A stretch of DNA of 36,542 nt from UBA6115 sp964534515 (GTDB lineage Bacteria > Bacillota > Clostridia > Christensenellales > Aristaeellaceae): positions 1 through 36,542 of the forward strand of contig CAZHPW010000008.1 of assembly GCA_964534515.1 (NCBI GenBank), in the 5' to 3' direction. Within the stretch, counting starts at the first letter, position 1, and each line of letters starts with the position of its first letter. The notes beneath the pieces were generated by a model. The model made no database searches. It was not told the origin of the DNA and was given only the letters and a program-made list of their open reading frames with translations. Position numbers and translations under genes: made by a program. Of this stretch, positions 16,488 to 23,765 are shown piece by piece.

Positions 16488-17051
16488 GTGACGCCAAGAG
16501 AGATGATTGCCCTGTCAATTGCCCTGGCCATGGACGCCTTCGCGGTCGCCCTGTGCAAGGGCGCCTGCCTGTCTGAACTCAAGGACAAGGGGGAGGGCGC
16601 GGCGGTTGGCGTGTCCTTCGGCTTTTTCCAGGCGCTGATGCCGCTTATCGGCTGGTTCTTAGGCAGCGCGTTCAGCCGTTATATTGAGCCGGTGGACCAC
16701 TTTGTCGCCTTTGGCCTGCTGGGCTTTATCGGCGGTAAATTGATTTACGAGGCCTGGAAGAGCCGGGATGAGGAATTGGTCTGTACGCCCCTGCATCTGC
16801 CGGAACTGCTGATGCTGTCTATCGCCACCAGCATTGACGCCCTGGCCGCCGGTATTGCGATGGCGATGCTGAACATCAACATCTGGCTGGCCGTCACCTT
16901 AATTGGCGTTATCACGATGGTCTTGAGCTTCACCGGCTTTCACATCGGCAAGCGCTTTGGCGCGAAGCTGCAGTCCAAGGCCCAGTTCGTGGGCGGCATC
17001 GCCTTAATCGCCATTGGCGTCAAGATTTTGGTGGAGCACCTCTCAGCCTAA
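16488..17051 (+). CDS. mntP: Manganese efflux pump MntP (YebN)
   Basis: Small integral membrane exporter (187 aa, six hydrophobic segments) that lowers toxic cytoplasmic Mn2+. Two inverted halves carry the family motifs AMDAFAVALCKG and SIDALAAGIAM, whose aspartates are needed for transport in characterised members. The GTG at 16488 is preferred because AAAGGAG (16471-16477) lies 10 bp upstream; a TTG two codons earlier is too close to it. The 3' end overlaps the convergent udk gene by 9 bp with no terminator between them. Regulation by MntR cannot be read from the sequence. Confidence 0.92.
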   Translation: MTPREMIALSIALAMDAFAVALCKGACLSELKDKGEGAAVGVSFGFFQALMPLIGWFLGSAFSRYIEPVDHFVAFGLLGFIGGKLIYEAWKSRDEELVCTPLHLPELLMLSIATSIDALAAGIAMAMLNINIWLAVTLIGVITMVLSFTGFHIGKRFGAKLQSKAQFVGGIALIAIGVKILVEHLSA

Positions 17052-17660
17052 GCCGTCTTGCATGGCGCTCTTTAAATACCCTGCCAGGACATCGACAATC
17101 CTGGCATTTTTTCCGCCGCGGGATACGATGATGTCCGCCTCGTGGATGTAGTTGCGGATGTATTTTTCATACATGGGTTTCACGGTCTTTAAATACTGGT
17201 CCGAGATGCTGTCAATGCTGCGCTCGCGCTCCTTTAGGTCGCGGTTGATGCGCCGCAGGAGGCAGATGTCCGGCTCCACGCTGATAAACAGCTTTAAAAA
17301 CATCTTGTCCAGCAGCCTTTTGTCATAAAACGCGTGGATGCCTTCCATGATGAGCACGCGGCCGGGCTTGATGAGTTCATCGCTGTGCGCGCGGCGGTGG
17401 TCGGTAAAGTCGTATAGCTTTTTCTGTATGGACTGCCCGCTTAACAGCGCGTCAATGTCGCTGTTTAACAGGTCGTGGTCAAAGATGTGCGGCTCGTCGT
17501 AGTTGAGCGCCGCGCGCTCCTCAAAGCTCAAGTGCGGGTGGTCATAGTAATAGGCGTCCTGGTTGATGAGGGTGTTGTCAGGCCCAATCGCGCGCAGCAA
17601 TTCCTCTGACAAGGTGGACTTCCCCGACCCGCTCGCGCCGCAGATTCCTATGAACAGCAT
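17043..17660 (-). CDS. udk: Uridine kinase-family protein
   Basis: Phosphorylates uridine/cytidine in pyrimidine salvage. 205 residues with P-loop GASGSGKST near the N terminus, the substrate-loop region NQDAYYYDHPHLSFEERAALNYDEPHIFD, the FTDHRRAHSD segment and IMEGIHAFYDKRL. These follow the Udk pattern (YYKD...NFDHPDAFD, IxxGI). The start at 17660 is chosen for GGGAGGG 7 bp upstream; an in-frame ATG at 17699 has none. Overlaps mntP by 9 bp at its 3' end and is divergent from metK. A related P-loop kinase of the PRK family is a small alternative. Confidence 0.88.
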   Translation of the reverse strand: MLFIGICGASGSGKSTLSEELLRAIGPDNTLINQDAYYYDHPHLSFEERAALNYDEPHIFDHDLLNSDIDALLSGQSIQKKLYDFTDHRRAHSDELIKPGRVLIMEGIHAFYDKRLLDKMFLKLFISVEPDICLLRRINRDLKERERSIDSISDQYLKTVKPMYEKYIRNYIHEADIIVSRGGKNARIVDVLAGYLKSAMQDGLG

Positions 17661-17701
17661 GTTAAACCCTCCCGGATGCGTTTTCTGGCCGCCCGCCATG
17701 C

Positions 17702-17730
17702 TTGACGGAAATAAACCTGTCCACTATAAT
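17702..17730 (+). promoter_or_regulatory. Consensus promoter of metK
   Basis: TTGACG (17702-17707) and TATAAT (17725-17730) with a 17-bp spacer, feeding into the SAM-I riboswitch. The -10 box overlaps a possible minus-strand -10 for udk (17726-17731). Confidence 0.85.
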
Positions 17731-17755
17731 AACCGCAAGTGAATACACTTATCAA
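17726..17755 (-). promoter_or_regulatory. Possible divergent promoter of udk
   Basis: On the minus strand TTGATA (17750-17755) and TATTAT (17726-17731) are 18 bp apart. The -10 almost coincides with the metK -10, and the -35 covers the 5' strand of the riboswitch P1 helix. Confidence 0.4.
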
Positions 17756-17876
17756 GAGCGGCGGAGGGACTGGCCCTGTGAAGCCCGGCAGCCTGCGAGA
17801 GCAAGGTGCTACATCCAGCGGCGAAAGCCGGAAGATAAGTTTGCTGAAGAAGGGCGCTTATCAGGCGCCTGTTTTT
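17746..17876 (+). ncRNA. SAM-I (S-box) riboswitch with terminator, upstream of metK
   Basis: The leader shows the S-box core: CTTATC (17748-17753) closes helix P1 with GATAAG (17834-17839). Between them are GAGCGGCGGAGGGACTGGC, GAAGCCCGGCAGCC and the GGTGCTACATCC segment. Terminator AGGGCGC...GCGCCT (17851-17870) followed by TTTTT (17872-17876) comes next. Its loop contains a second CTTATC (17857-17862), so GATAAG can pair either with the aptamer strand (SAM bound, terminator on) or with the terminator loop (antiterminator). High SAM should stop metK transcription, as known for this family. Confidence 0.96.
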
Positions 17877-17899
17877 ATGAGAAAGGAAGAACACCCCCC

Positions 17900-19072
17900 A
17901 TGAAGAAACTCTTTACCTCGGAATCTGTTACCGCCGGACACCCGGACAAGCTGTGCGACCAAGTGTCCGACGCCGTCCTGGACGCGATTTTGGCAGAGGA
18001 TCCCCAGGCGCGCGTCGCCTGTGAAACCTGCACCACCACCGGCCTCCTCCTGGTCATGGGCGAAATCACCACCAGCACTTATGTGCCCATCCAGGACATC
18101 GCCCGCGGCGTTGTCCATGACCTGGGCTATACCCGCGCCAAGTATGGCTTTGACGCCTCCACCTGCGCTGTCATCACCGCGGTCAATGAGCAGTCAAAAG
18201 ACATCTCAAAGGGCGTCACTGAGGCGCTGGAAGGCCGCGGCAGCAAGGACAGCCACATGACAGGCGCGGGTGACCAGGGCATGATGTTTGGCTATGCCAC
18301 CACCGAAACGCCCGAGATGATGCCCCTGCCCATCGCGGCCGCGCATCAATTGGTCAAGCGCATGGACACCGTCCGCCGCGACAAGACCTTCCCCTGGATG
18401 CGCCCGGACGGCAAGAGCCAGGTGAGCGTGGTCTATGAGGACGGCAAGCCCGTCGCCATCCACAACGTGGTCATCTCCACCCAGCATGACGAAAAAGTCA
18501 GCCAGGAGACCATCCGCGAGGCCATGCTTAAGGAGGTCATCAAAAAGACCCTGCCCGCGCACCTGCTCACCAAGGACACCGAGTTCCTGGTCAACCCCTC
18601 AGGCCGCTTTGTCATCGGCGGGCCCGCGGGCGACTCCGGGCTGACCGGGCGCAAGATTATCGTGGATACCTACGGCGGCTTTGTGCCCCACGGCGGCGGC
18701 TGCTTCTCCGGCAAGGACCCCACCAAGGTGGACCGCTCCGCCGCCTACATGGCGCGTTACGCCGCTGTCAACGTGGTCGCGGCCGGCCTGGCCGAGCGCT
18801 GCCAGATTGCCCTGGCCTACGCCATTGGCCGCGCCAAGCCCGTCAGCTTCACCGTTGAAACCTTTGGCACCGGCAAGGTACCGGACTCCGAGATTGAGCG
18901 CGCCCTCCTTGAAGTCATGGACTTCCGCCCCGACGGCATCATCAAAACCCTTAACCTCCGCCGGCCCATCTACCGAGACACCGCCGCCTACGGCCACTTC
19001 GGCCGCCTCGACCTTGACCTGCCCTGGGAGAAGGCCGACAAGAAGGACGAGTTGCTCAAGGCTGTTAGGTAA
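17900..19072 (+). CDS. metK: S-adenosylmethionine synthetase
   Basis: Makes SAM from methionine and ATP in the cytosol. 390 residues, normal length. Clear motifs are FTSESVTAGHPDKLCDQVSD, the ATP-binding GAGDQGMMFGYA (122-133) and the triphosphate-loop motif GGGCFSGKDPTKVDRS (265-280). The cysteine in GGGCF replaces the more common alanine and is allowed in the family. The ATG at 17900 follows AAAGGAAG; a longer in-frame reading through the riboswitch is an artefact. Feedback by SAM through the leader riboswitch is expected. No terminator is visible after the stop. Confidence 0.97.
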   Translation: MKKLFTSESVTAGHPDKLCDQVSDAVLDAILAEDPQARVACETCTTTGLLLVMGEITTSTYVPIQDIARGVVHDLGYTRAKYGFDASTCAVITAVNEQSKDISKGVTEALEGRGSKDSHMTGAGDQGMMFGYATTETPEMMPLPIAAAHQLVKRMDTVRRDKTFPWMRPDGKSQVSVVYEDGKPVAIHNVVISTQHDEKVSQETIREAMLKEVIKKTLPAHLLTKDTEFLVNPSGRFVIGGPAGDSGLTGRKIIVDTYGGFVPHGGGCFSGKDPTKVDRSAAYMARYAAVNVVAAGLAERCQIALAYAIGRAKPVSFTVETFGTGKVPDSEIERALLEVMDFRPDGIIKTLNLRRPIYRDTAAYGHFGRLDLDLPWEKADKKDELLKAVR

Positions 19073-19158
19073 TAACAAATGATAAACGGATAAAACTATA
19101 GATAACTGACCATCAACTCAAATCTTTACTTTTCGGATGGGATTCTATAGGATTAATA

Positions 19159-19452
19159 GTGAGGAGGTGCCTTGATGGCATATTAAGATTAATATGTTGT
19201 GCATATGGCGACGCATTACCGGACTATATTTTGGAAGCACCAATTTGCGAACGGTGTAATGTTGAGATGTGGTACAGCTACGCAATGACCGGATTCAAAT
19301 GTCCCGTCTGCGGCGTGCTGATTGATGAGAACGACATGGACCTGGACCCAATCTATATTTCGGAAGACCCTGATGACCCACCGATTGGATGCAAGGCCTG
19401 CGGAGGACCCTACCCGCTGTGTATGGATGGATGCGGGATATTTGACGAGTAA
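19159..19452 (+). CDS. Small zinc-ribbon protein, start uncertain
   Basis: The 97-residue ORF has paired cysteines: CERC and CPVC about 18 residues apart, then CKACGG and CMDGCG near the end, so one or two zinc ribbons are likely. The rest is acidic (ENDMDLDPIYISEDPDDPP). A GTG at 19159 has AGGA 6 bp upstream. A better ribosome site, GAGGAGGTG (19161-19169), leads instead to an ATG at 19175 that reads only MAY before a stop. The 5' end may thus be shifted or degraded, and the N-terminal residues are doubtful. Bases are AT-richer than in the neighbours. I do not recognise the family; nucleic-acid or protein binding is possible. Confidence 0.5.
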   Translation: MRRCLDGILRLICCAYGDALPDYILEAPICERCNVEMWYSYAMTGFKCPVCGVLIDENDMDLDPIYISEDPDDPPIGCKACGGPYPLCMDGCGIFDE

Positions 19453-19463
19453 AGGAGAAACAC

Positions 19464-19934
19464 ATGAAGAAGTTGTTAATAGTACTATTGGCGCTGGTCT
19501 TGATGCTACCTATATTTGGGCTGGCAGAGGAAAGCGCCATCAAGGATTTGAGCACTGAGAACCTCTTAGCCATCAAGCTTGAGGTGGAGCAGGAGCTTGC
19601 CAGAAGGGATGCAAGCAGCGACTCCTTGATTTACCCTGGCTCCTATGAAGTTGGAGAAGACATCGCCGAGGGCAACTACAAGTTTATATTTGTAAACACC
19701 AGCTCTACTGTATCGGAGATCGTGACCATTGACTACTTTAAAAACAGAGACGATTATAACGAAGCCAACAAGAGTGGTCTTAGTACAAAAGCTGTACGAG
19801 AAAACAACGGCGAATCCTATACGATTGAACCCGGCGTTCCCATACAACTAAAACTGGAACCGGGGAACGTGTTCTATATTTACTACGGAACAGCACTCGT
19901 AGAGAAAGTTAACAAACCAACCTGGGCGAACTGA
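19464..19934 (+). CDS. Small exported protein of unknown function
   Basis: 156 residues. A typical signal peptide (KK, then hydrophobic 4-19, likely cleavage after GLA at 21) has no lipobox cysteine. After a short helix (ENLLAIKLEVEQELARRD) comes a beta-rich domain that opens YPGSYEVGEDIAEGNYKFIF. This GxYxVGxDIxxGxYxF pattern recurs in many small secreted proteins of Clostridia without known function. AAAGGAG lies 8 bp before the ATG. It follows the zinc-ribbon ORF by 11 bp and ends at a strong terminator, so the two may be co-transcribed. AT-richer than the neighbouring core genes, which suggests accessory DNA. Confidence 0.72.
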   Translation: MKKLLIVLLALVLMLPIFGLAEESAIKDLSTENLLAIKLEVEQELARRDASSDSLIYPGSYEVGEDIAEGNYKFIFVNTSSTVSEIVTIDYFKNRDDYNEANKSGLSTKAVRENNGESYTIEPGVPIQLKLEPGNVFYIYYGTALVEKVNKPTWAN

Positions 19935-19945
19935 CGCTGACCAAA

Positions 19946-19981
19946 AGAGCCTCCGCGAAAAAATCAGAGGCTCTCTTTTTT
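19946..19981 (+). terminator. Intrinsic terminator after the exported-protein gene
   Basis: AGAGCCTC (19946-19953) and GAGGCTCT (19967-19974) form a perfect 8-bp stem, followed by C and six T. It lies 11 bp after the stop codon. Confidence 0.9.
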
Positions 19982-20096
19982 ATCCTTCGCGAAAAAAACA
20001 CACCCTTTTATGAAGAGAGAAGCTAAAACCAGACCTCATTAGAGGTCAAGCTTCAGACAGAGAGTAGCTTAATTAGTATCCCATTCTGTTCTTTTG

Positions 20097-20120
20097 CTCC
20101 TTTTCTTTAAAGAAAAGGAG
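20097..20120. repeat. Dispersed palindrome, CTCCTTTTCTTT type (copy 2)
   Basis: Perfect 24-bp palindrome CTCCTTTTCTTT/AAAGAAAAGGAG with no loop, preceded by TTCTTTTG and followed by CGTCCC, as in the copy at 14703-14728. Overlaps the liv terminator. The surrounding gap (19982-20096) shows nothing else I can identify. Confidence 0.75.
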
Positions 20121-20137
20121 CGTCCCTTAACGCTCCT
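20117..20137 (-). terminator. Terminator of the liv operon
   Basis: GGAGCGT (20117-20123) pairs with ACGCTCC (20130-20136). On the minus strand the stem is followed by TTTTCTTT, which comes from the dispersed palindrome. It lies 31 bp after the livF stop. Confidence 0.7.
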
Positions 20138-20167
20138 ATAAAAGTCCATAACCACTTAATCCGGCTC

Positions 20168-20872
20168 CTAACCACCCAGGTAGGCCTTCCGGACATCCTC
20201 GTCCTGCATGAGCTCAGCGCCCTGGCCGGTCTTGATGACGCGGCCGGTTTCCAGTACATAGGCGCGGCGGGCGAGGGAGAGCGCCATCTGCGCGTTCTGT
20301 TCAACCAGGAGGATGGTGGTGCCTTCCTCGTTGACTTGCTTGATGATGTCAAAGATTTCCTGGACCAGGATGGGGGATAGACCCATGGAAGGCTCATCCA
20401 TCATGAGCAGTTTGGGCTTGCTCATCAAGGCCCTGCCCATGGCGAGCATCTGCTGCTCACCGCCGGAGAGCGTGCCGGCCAGTTGCTTGCGGCGCTCCTT
20501 GAGGCGGGGGAAGTGGTGGTAGATGTTGTCCAGGTCAGAGGCGATGTTGGCGCTGTCCTTGCGGATGAAGGCGCCCATCTCCAGGTTTTCAAGCACGGTC
20601 ATCTTAGAGAAGACGCGCCGGCCTTCGGGTACCTGGGCAATGCCCATGCCGATGAGTTTGTAGGGCGGCATTTTTTTGATGGATTGGCCCAGGAACTCAA
20701 TGTCACCGGACGCGAAGGGCACCAGGCAGGAAATGGCGTTGAGGATGGAGCTTTTGCCCGCGCCGTTGGCGCCGATGAGGGAGACAATCTCGCCCTGGTG
20801 CACCTCAAAGCTGATGTCCTTGAGCGTGTGGATGGCGCCGTAGTAGAGGTTGAGGTCGGTTACCTTAAGCAT
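20168..20872 (-). CDS. livF: Branched-chain amino-acid ABC transporter ATPase LivF
   Basis: One of the two ATPases that power the importer. 234 residues with Walker A GANGAGKSS (34-42), the LivF-typical QVPEGRRVF segment, signature LSGGEQQ (135-141), Walker B LLMMDEP (155-161) and the H-loop region LVEQNAQMAL. GGAGGTG precedes the ATG, which lies inside the 3' end of the LivM-LivG fusion gene (8-bp overlap). Last gene of the operon, followed by a terminator. Substrate could be leucine/isoleucine/valine, or another ligand of the HAAT family such as an amide or urea. Confidence 0.93.
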   Translation of the reverse strand: MLKVTDLNLYYGAIHTLKDISFEVHQGEIVSLIGANGAGKSSILNAISCLVPFASGDIEFLGQSIKKMPPYKLIGMGIAQVPEGRRVFSKMTVLENLEMGAFIRKDSANIASDLDNIYHHFPRLKERRKQLAGTLSGGEQQMLAMGRALMSKPKLLMMDEPSMGLSPILVQEIFDIIKQVNEEGTTILLVEQNAQMALSLARRAYVLETGRVIKTGQGAELMQDEDVRKAYLGG

Positions 20873-22730
20873 GCTGGTTCACCTCCGTGTGCGCGGTCTG
20901 CTCCTGGCCCAGGTAGGCCGCGATGACCTCGGGGTTGGACCGGATTTCCTCGGGCTTGCCGTGCGCGATAATTTGGCCGTAGTTGAGCACGTAAATGCGC
21001 TCGCAGATGCCCATGACCAGCTTCATGTCGTGCTCAATGAGCAGGATGGCGACGGAGAACTGGTCGCGGATTAACTTTATGGTGTTCATCAGTTCAACGG
21101 TCTCGCTGGGGTTCATGCCGGCGGCCGGCTCATCCAGGAGGAGCACCTTGGGGTTGGAGGCCAGGGCGCGGCAGATTTCCAGCTTGCGCTGTTTGCCGTA
21201 GGGCAGGGAGCCGGCGATGGTCTCCGCGTCGTTTTCCATCTGGAAGACGCGCAGCAACTCCCGCGCGCGGATGTCAATGCCGCGCTCCTCAGACAGGCAG
21301 CGCGCGTTGCGGAGGACACCGCTTAGGGGGGAGTACTTCATGCGGGAATGGAAGGCCACCTTGATGTTGTCCAAGGCCGACATGGACTTGAACAGGCGGA
21401 TGTTCTGGAAGGTACGTGAGATACCGTTCTGGGTAATTTCGTGGGTGACCTTGCCCTGAATGGGCTTGCCCAGCAGGATGACAGAGCCCTCAGTGGGAAT
21501 GTAAACGCCGGTTAAGAGGTTAAACAGCGTGGTCTTTCCGGCACCGTTGGGTCCGATAAGGCCGACGATTTCATCGTTCATGAGCTGGATGTTGATGTTC
21601 TGCGCCGCTTTTAGGCCGCCAAAGGAGATGCCCAGTTTATCGGTTTCAAGAACCGGCTTGTCATCCCAGACGTCGTAGCGAGGCTGGAAGGGCATGCGGG
21701 TGACGGCTTCGCGCTTGAAAATGCGGATAAAGAAGCGCTCCATCGCTTCCCAGGTGGACAGCAGGGAGAACTCCGCCGTGCCCAAAAGGCCAGAGGGCCT
21801 AAAGAGCATCATGATGATGAGCAAAAGGGAATAGATGACCAGGCGGTACTCGGCCAGGCCGCGCAGCATTTCGGGCAGGGCGACCAGGACAAAGGACGCG
21901 ATGATGGAGCCGGTGATGGAACCCATACCGCCCAAGACGACCATGACCAGGTACTCAATGGATTTGTTGAAGCCAAAGGCCTTGGCGTCCAAGATACTGG
22001 TCTGGTGGGCGAACAGGCCGCCCGCGATGCCGGCGAAGAAGGCCGCGATGGTAAAGGCCAGCAGTTTATAGCGCGTGGTGGGGATGCCGGTGGCCTCTGC
22101 CGCGATGGCGTTCTCACGGATGGAGATGATGGCGCGGCCATGGCGGGAGCGGCCCAGGGTAAAGATGCTGGCGATGATGACCACGGTAATCCAGAACACG
22201 ATGGTGAACTGAACAATGCTGGACACCAGCCTGTCCTCTGAAAACGCGCGGGACATGCGGGTGATGCGGGTCAAGCCCGCGGCGCCGCCGGTGATTTCCA
22301 TGTTCTCAATGATAACGCGGATGATTTCACCAAAGCCCAGGGTGATGATGGCTAGATAGTCGCCCTGAAGCCGGAGCGCCGGGATGCCGATGAGCATGCC
22401 AAACAAGGCCGCCATGACGCCGCCCATCAACAGCGAGATGGGCAGGGACAATCCAAAGGGGAAACCCATGTTGGCCAAAACAATCTTGGTCAGGATGGCG
22501 GAGGTATAGCCGCCAATGGCCATGAAGCCGGCGTGGCCCAGGGCCAACTGACCCAATAAGCCGGTAGTGACGTTTAGGCTGGCCGTCATGATGATGGTGA
22601 TGAGCACGGTGATTAGGATGTTGGACAGGTAGTTGTTGAGCACGCCTGTCGCCATCAAAATAACCACCAGCAAAAAGAGCGCGGTGACCGCGATGAGGTT
22701 TAAGAGAATGGCTTTTGTCTTCTTATTCAT
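20865..22730 (-). CDS. livM-livG: LivM-LivG fusion: permease plus ATPase of a branched-chain amino-acid ABC transporter
   Basis: A single 621-residue protein joins two subunits that are normally separate. Residues about 1-325 are a LivM permease with 8-10 membrane segments and motifs TGLLGQLALGHAGFMAIGGY, ALRLQGDYLAIITLGFGEI and GGMGSITGSI. A linker (about 326-355) leads to a LivG ATPase: Walker A GPNGAGKTT (393-401), SRTFQNIRLF, signature LPYGKQRKLEI (from 509), Walker B VLLLDEP (529-535) and H-loop His567. No stop or frameshift interrupts the join. The start at 22730 follows AGAAGGTG and lies 4 bp after livH; a longer in-frame start at 22796 inside livH is unlikely. It pairs with LivH (membrane) and LivF (ATPase). 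Confidence 0.93.
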   Translation of the reverse strand: MNKKTKAILLNLIAVTALFLLVVILMATGVLNNYLSNILITVLITIIMTASLNVTTGLLGQLALGHAGFMAIGGYTSAILTKIVLANMGFPFGLSLPISLLMGGVMAALFGMLIGIPALRLQGDYLAIITLGFGEIIRVIIENMEITGGAAGLTRITRMSRAFSEDRLVSSIVQFTIVFWITVVIIASIFTLGRSRHGRAIISIRENAIAAEATGIPTTRYKLLAFTIAAFFAGIAGGLFAHQTSILDAKAFGFNKSIEYLVMVVLGGMGSITGSIIASFVLVALPEMLRGLAEYRLVIYSLLLIIMMLFRPSGLLGTAEFSLLSTWEAMERFFIRIFKREAVTRMPFQPRYDVWDDKPVLETDKLGISFGGLKAAQNINIQLMNDEIVGLIGPNGAGKTTLFNLLTGVYIPTEGSVILLGKPIQGKVTHEITQNGISRTFQNIRLFKSMSALDNIKVAFHSRMKYSPLSGVLRNARCLSEERGIDIRARELLRVFQMENDAETIAGSLPYGKQRKLEICRALASNPKVLLLDEPAAGMNPSETVELMNTIKLIRDQFSVAILLIEHDMKLVMGICERIYVLNYGQIIAHGKPEEIRSNPEVIAAYLGQEQTAHTEVNQHA

Positions 22731-22734
22731 GCGC

Positions 22735-23613
22735 TTACACCTTCTCTCTGGTCGCCTTGCCCAGAAGGCCGGCGGGCTTGAACAAGAGCACAACAATGAG
22801 GATGCCGTAGACCACGGCGTCGGAGAGCTGGGTGGAGATATAGGCCTTGGTCATGCTTTCCACCACGCCCATTAAGACGCCGCCCAGCATGGCGCCGGGG
22901 ATGATGCCAATGCCGCCCAAAACCGCAGCGATAAAAGCCTTAAGGCCGGGCAGGGAGCCCATGGTGGGGGAGACGGCGGGGTAGGCCATGGAATACAAAA
23001 ACGCGCCGATGCCGGCTAAAGCGCAGCCGATGGCAAAGGTGAGCGTGATGGTGTTGTTGACGTTGATGCCCATGAGCTGCGCTGTGTTGTAGTCCTCGCT
23101 TGCCGCGCGCATGACCTTGGCGGCCTTGCTGGGTTTGACGAAGGTCGGCAGCAGCGCCATTAAAATGATGGACACCACAATGGTGAGCACGGTCACAAAG
23201 CTGATTTGTATGCCGGCAAACCGCAGGGGGTCAATGTTGAAGATGGTCGGGAAGGGCTTGGAGGCCGCGCCGAAAATCAACAGGGCGGAGTTTTGCAGCA
23301 GCATGCTTACACCAATGGCGGTGATGAGGGAGGAAATGCGCGGCGAGGACCTGAGCGGTTTGTAGGCGATGCGCTCAATGGCGACGCCAAAGGCGACGCA
23401 GACCAGAATGGTGGCCACCAGCGCCAGGGGTGAGGACCAGCCCAGGCTGACCAGGGTGATGACGGCGGTATAAGCGCCCACCATGATGATGTCGCCGTGC
23501 GCGAAGTTAATCAGTTTGACAATGCCGTACACCATGGTATAGCCCAGCGCGATGAGGGCATAGATAAACCCCACGTGCAGGCCATTGATCAATTGGCTAA
23601 AGAATAAAGTCAT
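22735..23613 (-). CDS. livH: Branched-chain amino-acid ABC transporter permease LivH
   Basis: 292-residue polytopic membrane subunit that pairs with the LivM half of the fusion protein. Typical features are the N-terminal FFSQLINGLHVGFIYALIALGYTMVYGIVKLINFAHGDI, the segment ASEDYNTAQLMGINVNNTI with the EAA-like loop, and GGIGIIPGAMLGGVLMG near the end. GAGGTG lies before the ATG. A hairpin with a T-rich tract separates it from the upstream binding-protein gene, so it is probably expressed at a lower level than that gene. Confidence 0.94.
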   Translation of the reverse strand: MTLFFSQLINGLHVGFIYALIALGYTMVYGIVKLINFAHGDIIMVGAYTAVITLVSLGWSSPLALVATILVCVAFGVAIERIAYKPLRSSPRISSLITAIGVSMLLQNSALLIFGAASKPFPTIFNIDPLRFAGIQISFVTVLTIVVSIILMALLPTFVKPSKAAKVMRAASEDYNTAQLMGINVNNTITLTFAIGCALAGIGAFLYSMAYPAVSPTMGSLPGLKAFIAAVLGGIGIIPGAMLGGVLMGVVESMTKAYISTQLSDAVVYGILIVVLLFKPAGLLGKATREKV

Positions 23614-23712
23614 GCGTTCACCTCAGTCTTTGGAGCATTCTCATGATTATACATGATTTCACCGGCGGATAAAATATGGTATTCGCCGATTTACGGCCCC
23701 GATTGCGAAAAA

Positions 23713-23747
23713 AATCATAAAATATGGGGAGGAAAGCTCCTCCCCAT
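23713..23747 (-). terminator. Attenuator-like hairpin between livJ and livH
   Basis: ATGGGGAGG (23724-23732) and CCTCCCCAT (23739-23747) form a perfect 9-bp stem with a 6-nt loop. On the minus strand ATTTTATGATTTTTTT follows. It lies in the 152-bp gap after the binding-protein gene; partial termination would give more binding protein than permease. Confidence 0.75.
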
Positions 23748-23765
23748 ACATATGCGTCAGTTTGT

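Noticed and set aside
16430..16488. yybP-ykoY manganese riboswitch before mntP
   Set aside because: The consensus promoter ends only about 30 bp before the start codon, so there is no room for the aptamer.
17702..17899. N-terminal extension of MetK through the leader
   Set aside because: The open frame crosses a clear SAM-I riboswitch and terminator. The ribosome site and homology both place the start at 17900.
19935..20167. Small RNA or tRNA gene in the gap before livF
   Set aside because: Only terminators and the dispersed palindrome are recognisable; no cloverleaf or T-loop sequence was found.
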